This document shows, in pieces, positions 59,430 through 64,000 of a stretch of 64,000 nt of DNA (position 1 is the stretch's first letter; each line of letters starts with the position of its first letter). Under the pieces are notes generated by a model. It was not told the DNA's origin. It saw nothing but the letters and a program-made list of their open reading frames with translations, and made no database searches. Location: positions 620,001 to 684,000 of the forward strand of contig NZ_JBHTIK010000015.1 in the NCBI RefSeq assembly GCF_042676985.1, in the 5' to 3' direction. The DNA comes from Sphingosinicella xenopeptidilytica. GTDB lineage: Bacteria; Pseudomonadota; Alphaproteobacteria; Sphingomonadales; Sphingomonadaceae. The position numbers were made by a program, and so were the translations under genes.

Positions 59430-60159
59430 TAGCCCCCTCCGCACGCTTGTCGTCGACGATGAAGCCATGGCGATCGAACGGATGCAGGTGCTGCTTGCGC
59501 GTTTCGATGACGTCAATCTCGTTGGAACCGCCAGCACCGGCGGTCAGGCACTGCGCCTGATCGAAGCGCTCTCCCCCGATCTCCTGCTGCTCGATATTTC
59601 GATGCCGGGGCTCGACGGGATCGGTGTCGCGCAGGCGGTCCAGCGTCTGCCGCAGCGTCCGGCCGTGGTGTTCGTCACGGCGTTCGATCAATACGCCGTC
59701 ACCGCGTTCGATGTCGCGGCCGCCGATTATCTGTTGAAGCCGGTCGATCCGGCGCGCCTCGGCAAGGCGCTGGCGCGCGTGCGCGAACTGCGCGTGAATG
59801 CTCACGCAGGGCCTGCGGAGGACGATGGCTACGTCAAGGAATTCTGGGTTCCGCACCGTTCGGAGATCATCCGCGTCGATGTCGATGCGATTGATATGGT
59901 CGAGGCCGAGCGTGATTACATGCGGCTGCACACCGCCGACCGCTCGTTCCTTCTCCACCAGACGATCAAGGAGCTGGAGCGGCGGCTGGACCCCGATCTC
60001 TTCATCCGCATCCACCGTTCGAAGATCATCCGGCGCGAGCGCATCAAGGGCCTCGTCCATCTCGGCTACGGCGTATGGTCGGTCGATCTCGGCGACGGCG
60101 GCGATCACCGCATCGGCCGCACCTATCTCTCCGACGTGAAGCGCATCACCGGCAAATAG
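59422..60159 (+). CDS. LytTR-family response regulator
   Basis: A 245-residue regulator. The receiver domain (about 5-120) has phospho-acceptor Asp58 in LLLLDISMPGLDG and a conserved Lys in YLLKPVD. The C-terminal LytTR DNA-binding domain (about 145-245) contains IDMVEAERDYMRLHT and FIRIHRSKII. It is partnered with the kinase at 58308. LytTR regulators bind paired direct repeats about 20-22 bp apart; such a pair is present at 60788-60816. Confidence 0.95.
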   Translation: MPDSPLRTLVVDDEAMAIERMQVLLARFDDVNLVGTASTGGQALRLIEALSPDLLLLDISMPGLDGIGVAQAVQRLPQRPAVVFVTAFDQYAVTAFDVAAADYLLKPVDPARLGKALARVRELRVNAHAGPAEDDGYVKEFWVPHRSEIIRVDVDAIDMVEAERDYMRLHTADRSFLLHQTIKELERRLDPDLFIRIHRSKIIRRERIKGLVHLGYGVWSVDLGDGGDHRIGRTYLSDVKRITGK

Positions 60160-60169
60160 TCGCGGGCCC

Positions 60170-60211
60170 AAAAAGAAAAAGGGCGGGCACCCTGGGACAC
60201 GGTGCCCGCCC
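60170..60211 (-). terminator. Terminator of the UrcA gene
   Basis: On the minus strand GGGCGGGCACC pairs with GGTGCCCGCCC (60181-60191, 60201-60211), followed by a U-rich run (the A-rich 60170-60180 on the plus strand). It lies 28 bp after the UrcA stop, and the same stem could slow readthrough from the response-regulator gene. Confidence 0.85.
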
Positions 60212-60239
60212 TGTCGGCGGCATCTGGGATTGCCGCCGG

Positions 60240-60614
60240 TTACGGCATCGCGATCGTGATCGCCCCGCCGGCGTTCGCAGCGACCTGCGTACCGGCGTTG
60301 TTGATCGCGGCGGTGATCTGCGGCGCGGCGCTCGCGATCGCGGCGTTACGGCATTCCATCGAAAGCGCGTCGCGGCGCATATCCTGGCGTCCACCTTCGA
60401 AGCACATCGCATTGGCGGCGCGGCGCACGCGGCCGTGCAGCGTCTTCACGCCGGCATCGCTGGCAAGGTTGAGATCGCCGTATTTCACATGGGCCACCGG
60501 GCGCACCGTGTTCGCTTCAACGATGGTTTCATCCATGGCATAGGCTGCGGGAACGAAAGCGGCGGTCGTCATTGCGGCGGCGAACGCAATCGCGCTGATC
60601 TTCACGAGGGTCAT
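60240..60614 (-). CDS. UrcA-family exported protein
   Basis: A 124-residue protein with a signal peptide (hydrophobic core, then VPAAYA near residue 26). The mature part contains VKYGDLNLASDAGVKTLHGRVRRAANAMC and a second cysteine in MECRNAAI, the pattern of UrcA-family proteins common in sphingomonads and caulobacters. These are periplasmic with unknown role. The start has a GGAAGGA ribosome site. Paired LytTR-like boxes lie about 175 bp upstream. Divergent from the cupin gene. Confidence 0.9.
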   Translation of the reverse strand: MTLVKISAIAFAAAMTTAAFVPAAYAMDETIVEANTVRPVAHVKYGDLNLASDAGVKTLHGRVRRAANAMCFEGGRQDMRRDALSMECRNAAIASAAPQITAAINNAGTQVAANAGGAITIAMP

Positions 60615-60787
60615 CGAGGGCGGTCCTTCCTGTTTCGCCTGTGGGAGGCGGAGAATTTCTGGCTGCGAACCGGGAACGTCCGGACTTGCTGGGACTGTGG
60701 GGTCCGTCGCTCCCGATCCGCATCCTGTAGATACCGTGCTTCGTTTGTCGTCGCCGCACCGCTTCGATTGCCCGCGAAGCCCACTCG

Positions 60788-60816
60788 ACGAACGATCATT
60801 GCCGTCGACGAACGGC
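60788..60816 (-). promoter_or_regulatory. Paired LytTR-like direct repeats
   Basis: On the minus strand GCCGTTCGT (60816-60808) and ATCGTTCGT (60796-60788) are direct repeats with starts 20 bp apart; the shared core is CGTTCGTCGA. Each matches the recalled LytTR half-site pattern [TA][AC][CA]GTTN[AG][TG] at 8 of 9 positions. They precede the UrcA gene, next to the LytTR regulator gene. Confidence 0.5.
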
Positions 60817-60905
60817 TGACAGCGCCTGACGAAAACGACTATGTGTCAAATCGGTGAAACATCGACCGCCCATAGACGGCGCACGAACACGATGATCGGG
60901 CAGGC

Positions 60906-61940
60906 ATGAGCAAGATGAGGAAGGCGGGCGGCGGCGGCGCGGCTGCAATGAATGACGATCTCCGCCGCGAGATCGCGGAGGCGCTGCTCGGCGGCGATGA
61001 CCCCGCTCGCCTTGCGCAGCGGATCGCGAGCCGAGGCATCGGCCATGCGCTCGCCGTGTCGGAAATCGAGCGCGCCCGGAAGAGTCCTTACTTCGCCGCC
61101 GGAGAGCGATTGCGCCAGCGCCTCCAGAAGCGCGATTGGTTCCTCGCCAACTATGCGAAACTCGCAGCGCCCGCCTCAGGCGAAGTGCCGCGCGTCCACG
61201 CACCCTCCGCCGAAACGTTCTTCGCCGATTATTTTGCCGCGCACCGCCCCGTCGTCCTCACCGGCCTCGTCGATCACTGGCCCGCGATGCAGCGCTGGTC
61301 GCTCGATGATTTCGAAGCCCGTCTCGGCAATGCCGAAGTCCGCGTGCAATGGGGCCGCGAAGCCGACAAGGACTATGAGCGCAATTCGGATGCGCACGGC
61401 GCAGTGCACCCCTTCCGTGAGATCATCGCCCGCCTGCGCGCCAGCGAGACCGCGCCGACGAACGATTTCTACGTCACCGCCAACAACCACACGCACAACC
61501 GCGAAGCCCTCGCCCCGCTCTATGCGGACACTGGCCCCATCCCCGGCTACCTCGCCGAACCCGGCGGCCCCGGCGGTTTCCTCGGGATCGGCCCCAAAGG
61601 CACGATCACCCCGTGGCACCACGATCTCACCAACAATCTTCTCTTGCAGATTTCCGGCCGCAAACGTGTCCGCCTCGTCTCCAGCCACCACAGCGCACTG
61701 ATGCGCAACACCCGCCACTGTTTCAGCGACTGGGGCGGCGAGCCCCTCGAACCCGGCCCCGGCGACGGCACCCGCCCACCCGTGATGATCGCCGACCTCG
61801 CCCCCGGCGAAGCCCTCTTCCTCCCCGTCGGCTGGTGGCACCACGTCGAGGGTCTCGACGTCACCATCGGCATGAGCTTCACGAACTTCGCCCGCGACAA
61901 CGATTTCTGGTCGCACTACGCAAGCTACGGAGCAGTTTAG
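60906..61940 (+). CDS. JmjC-like cupin oxygenase (cupin_8)
   Basis: A 344-residue protein. N-terminal helical part (about 15-95) precedes a cupin/JmjC domain: HRPVVLTGLVDHWPA, metal site TPWHHDLTNN (His-x-Asp), and a distal GWWHHVEG histidine with WWHHVEGLDVT. This resembles FIH/JMJD5-like 2-oxoglutarate hydroxylases, which act on proteins or small molecules. ATG 60906 is used, but ATG 60948 also fits. Substrate unknown. Confidence 0.87.
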   Translation: MSKMRKAGGGGAAAMNDDLRREIAEALLGGDDPARLAQRIASRGIGHALAVSEIERARKSPYFAAGERLRQRLQKRDWFLANYAKLAAPASGEVPRVHAPSAETFFADYFAAHRPVVLTGLVDHWPAMQRWSLDDFEARLGNAEVRVQWGREADKDYERNSDAHGAVHPFREIIARLRASETAPTNDFYVTANNHTHNREALAPLYADTGPIPGYLAEPGGPGGFLGIGPKGTITPWHHDLTNNLLLQISGRKRVRLVSSHHSALMRNTRHCFSDWGGEPLEPGPGDGTRPPVMIADLAPGEALFLPVGWWHHVEGLDVTIGMSFTNFARDNDFWSHYASYGAV

Positions 61941-61987
61941 GCAACGCTCGCGCTGGCCTCCCCCGGAACAGCGTCTATAGATTTCGC

Positions 61988-62734
61988 ATGGAGCAGACCG
62001 TTTTCCTTGTCGCGGCCGTCGCGACGACGTTCTTCCTCGCGGGTATCGTCAAGGGCGTCACCGGCATGGGCCTGCCGACTGTGGCCATGGGCGTTCTCGG
62101 CGCGCTCCTGTCGCCGCTGACCGCTGCGGCGCTCCTGCTGCTTCCATCCTTCATCACCAATGTCTGGCAGCTTGTCTCCGGTCCGCACGTCATGGCCCTG
62201 CTGCGAAGACTGTGGCCGATGATGGCGACGATCATGATCGGCACGCTGGCGAGTTCCGCATTGCTCGCCGGAGGCGACACACGGCTGACAACATCGCTCC
62301 TCGGCGGCGTCCTCGTTATCTACGCGTCCTACACGCTGCTTGCGCGTCCGCTGCGGGTTTCGACGGGCAGTGAGCGCTGGGCTTCTCCCCTCATCGGCCT
62401 GATCACCGGCATCGTCACAGGTGGAACCGGTGTCTTCGTCATCCCCGCTGTGCCCTATCTCCAGGCGCTGGGTTTCGAGAAGGACGACCTCGTGCAGGCG
62501 CTCGGCCTCTCGTTCACCGTCTCCACGATCGCGCTTGCCGCAGGGTTGCTCTGGCATGGCGCAGTGCCGAAAGGCGACATGCTGATGTCCACGCTGGCCA
62601 TCATCCCCGCGCTGCTTGGCATGGCCGCGGGTCAGCTCATCCGCGCCCGGATCAGCCCGCCTGTCTTCCGCCGCGTCTTCCTCGTGGGTCTTTTGTTGCT
62701 CGGCCTCGAAATGGCGCTGCGCGTCGTCCGTTAA
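61988..62734 (+). CDS. TSUP-family (TauE/SafE) permease
   Basis: A 248-residue integral membrane protein with about seven to eight helices and two repeats: the N-terminal FLAGIVKGVTGMGLPTVA and the central LIGLITGIVTGGTGVFVIPAVPYL. TSUP proteins export or import sulfur-containing or small organic anions such as sulfite, taurine derivatives or glyphosate-like compounds. ATG 61988 is chosen; no neighbour hints at a substrate. Confidence 0.9.
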   Translation: MEQTVFLVAAVATTFFLAGIVKGVTGMGLPTVAMGVLGALLSPLTAAALLLLPSFITNVWQLVSGPHVMALLRRLWPMMATIMIGTLASSALLAGGDTRLTTSLLGGVLVIYASYTLLARPLRVSTGSERWASPLIGLITGIVTGGTGVFVIPAVPYLQALGFEKDDLVQALGLSFTVSTIALAAGLLWHGAVPKGDMLMSTLAIIPALLGMAAGQLIRARISPPVFRRVFLVGLLLLGLEMALRVVR

Positions 62735-62884
62735 AGTACGAAGGCAAGCGAAGCACCCCATCCTGCGGGCGTCACCCAATCGTTACCCCCTCGTCATCCC
62801 CCCGACGCACCCGATGGTTAACAAAGACCCATCGACAACCGCCGACCGCCCTCCGGCGCGTCGGCCGCAACGGGGACATTTGCG

Positions 62885-63562
62885 ATGCGTCACTTCCTTT
62901 CCGCCGCCGCGATGGCGATGCTCGTTTCCACCGGCGCGCAGGCCGGTCTCGTCAAGGTCAGCTTCACGGGCACCAACTCCAGCCCCGCCGCGCCCAACGT
63001 GTTCGGCACCGCCGTACCGACGATCAGCGGCTACGTGATCTACGACGACGAGACCGCCGGCACGCCCTTCGTCGTCAACGCGACGCGCTCGGCCTACAAT
63101 TACGCGGGCGCCATCAAGGAGATCGGCTTCGATCTCGGCAGCGGCATCGGCGGCACCGCGAACGGCAACCTCGGCTCGATGCAGGTCTCCGATCAGTTCA
63201 CCGTCGGGCAGGATCGCCTGTCGTTCAACAACATCTTCCTCACGCCGGCCCAGACGACGGGCGAGCCCGCCGGCACCGTCCAGTTCCAGGTGACGATCGG
63301 CCTGTCCGGCCCCTTCTCCGCGCTCTCGACCTCGGACCTGCCCGGCGTGTTCGATCCGGCGATCTTCACCGGCCAGAAAAACTTCTCGCTGTTCGTCAAT
63401 CGCGGCACGGGCGCGCCGCCCGCGGGCGCCGTCAGCTTCAACTTCAACTTCGACAGCCTCACAGTGACACCATACGGCACCGAGGTTCCCGAGCCCGCCA
63501 CGCTGGCACTGTTCGGCCTCGGCGCGGCCGCCGTCGGCCTGCGCCGCCGCAAATCCGCCTGA
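62885..63562 (+). CDS. PEP-CTERM sorting-domain protein
   Basis: A 225-residue exported protein. It has an N-terminal signal peptide (cleavage near AQA, residue 20) and a C-terminal PEP-CTERM signal: VPEPATLALFGLGAAAVGLRRRKSA, that is, the PEP motif, a membrane segment and an arginine cluster. The middle is Gly/Asn/Thr-rich beta structure with no known domain. Such proteins are processed by an exosortase and associate with exopolysaccharide surfaces. No exosortase gene is in the window. Confidence 0.93.
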   Translation: MRHFLSAAAMAMLVSTGAQAGLVKVSFTGTNSSPAAPNVFGTAVPTISGYVIYDDETAGTPFVVNATRSAYNYAGAIKEIGFDLGSGIGGTANGNLGSMQVSDQFTVGQDRLSFNNIFLTPAQTTGEPAGTVQFQVTIGLSGPFSALSTSDLPGVFDPAIFTGQKNFSLFVNRGTGAPPAGAVSFNFNFDSLTVTPYGTEVPEPATLALFGLGAAAVGLRRRKSA

Positions 63563-63575
63563 CCTGTTGCCCGAA

Positions 63576-63608
63576 ACGGCGGATCGGCGCCCGAGCCCGG
63601 TCCGCCGT
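63576..63608 (+). terminator. Possible terminator after the PEP-CTERM gene
   Basis: ACGGCGGA (63576-63583) and TCCGCCGT (63601-63608) form an 8-bp stem 14 bp after the stop. The following bases are not T-rich, so this is a weak candidate. Confidence 0.35.
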
Positions 63609-63687
63609 CTGGCGTCCTTGCCAAGCGCGCCTGCTGCCCCCATCTGCTGTCTTCCCCCGGCGCCGTTTTGCGGCTAGTGTCCGACCG

Positions 63688-63702
63688 GAACAAACAGGAA
63701 AC
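63688..63702 (+). promoter_or_regulatory. Near-match alphaproteobacterial LexA box
   Basis: GAAC-N7-AAAC (63688-63691, 63699-63702) differs by one base from the alphaproteobacterial SOS box GAAC-N7-GAAC. It lies 14 bp upstream of the uvrA start, where an SOS operator would be expected. Confidence 0.45.
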
Positions 63703-63715
63703 GACAGCCCTCCTT

Positions 63716-64000
63716 ATGCTGACCCACATTTCGATCCGCGGCGCGCGTGAGCACAACCTCAAGAACATCAGCCTCGATATTCCGCGCGAAACGCTGACGG
63801 TGGTCACGGGCCTGTCCGGCTCCGGCAAGTCGTCCCTCGCCTTCGACACGATCTACGCGGAAGGCCAGCGCCGCTATGTCGAGTCGCTCTCCGCCTACGC
63901 GCGGCAGTTCCTCGAACTGATGCAGAAGCCCGACATCGATCATATCGACGGTCTCTCCCCCGCCATCTCCATCGAGCAGAAGACCACCTCGAAGAACCCG
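63716..64000 (+). CDS. uvrA: Excinuclease ABC subunit A (3' end cut by window edge)
   Basis: The first 95 codons of UvrA from ATG 63716. Seen: THISIRGAREHNLKNI at the start, the Walker A TGLSGSGKSSLAFDT (about 32-46) and the GQRRYVESLSAYARQFL segment that follows, both invariant in UvrA. UvrA recognises bulky DNA lesions and loads UvrB in nucleotide excision repair. A near-match SOS box precedes the gene. The C-terminal two-thirds and zinc-finger parts lie outside the window. Confidence 0.97.
   Translation, partial: MLTHISIRGAREHNLKNISLDIPRETLTVVTGLSGSGKSSLAFDTIYAEGQRRYVESLSAYARQFLELMQKPDIDHIDGLSPAISIEQKTTSKNP

Overview
The window is GC-rich chromosomal DNA from an alphaproteobacterium, most likely of the Sphingomonadales. 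The basis is family resemblance: CYP153-type P450s, a sphingomonad-style TonB-dependent receptor, a UrcA-family protein, a DUF6481 protein, a PEP-CTERM protein, an NDUFS4-like complex I subunit and an NDUFAF3-like gene behind secDF. I see no prophage, insertion sequence, integron, CRISPR array or replication origin. Both ends cut a gene: a P450 on the left and uvrA on the right.

Region 1 (1-11.6 kb, almost all minus strand) holds two tandem CYP153-like P450s, then bamD-recN-ligA (envelope biogenesis plus DNA repair), a lone family-4 glycosyltransferase on the plus strand, and yajC-secD-secF followed by an Mth938/NDUFAF3-like gene. Region 2 (11.7-20.1 kb, plus strand) holds a DUF815 ATPase, an SLC13-type permease, a DUF389 membrane protein whose C-terminus resembles an OmpA domain, and an RND efflux pair. 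Region 3 (20.1-30.4 kb, minus strand) holds an ABC-2 exporter, an FkbM methyltransferase, then an M20 peptidase, a BetI-like TetR regulator, an APC amino-acid/polyamine permease, a large TonB-dependent receptor and a TPR-sulfotransferase.

Region 4 (30.5-47.7 kb, plus strand) is the metabolic core, a polyamine uptake and catabolism locus. It runs puuA-like glutamine synthetase, PuuB-like oxidase, class III aminotransferase, second puuA-like synthetase; then cspA, DUF6481 and a short spermidine-synthase-like gene; a divergent LysR regulator; potF-potH-potI-potG import; and patD-puuD-spuC-gabD ending in a strong terminator. Together these encode uptake of putrescine or spermidine and two routes to GABA (gamma-glutamylated, and direct transamination), then oxidation to succinate. 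A cluster of inverted repeats follows the terminator.

Region 5 (48-64 kb) is mixed: a divergent SDR/AraC pair, tRNA-Arg(UCU), a complex I subunit, polyprenyl diphosphate synthase, chorismate mutase, tRNA-Ala(CGC), a KefB-like antiporter, a PhyH-family dioxygenase, DUF4126, Nudix and mannose-6-phosphate isomerase genes. After these come a lysine/proline/alanine-rich repeat protein resembling PhaF or histone H1, a LytS/LytR-type two-component system, a UrcA protein, a JmjC-like cupin, a TSUP permease, a PEP-CTERM protein and the start of uvrA.

No wholly new multi-gene system stands out. The observations most worth following are the internally duplicated KPGPKPK protein, paired LytTR-like sites next to the LytTR regulator gene, the DUF389-OmpA-like fusion, the two-route polyamine locus without a recognisable puuC, and the inverted-repeat element downstream of gabD.
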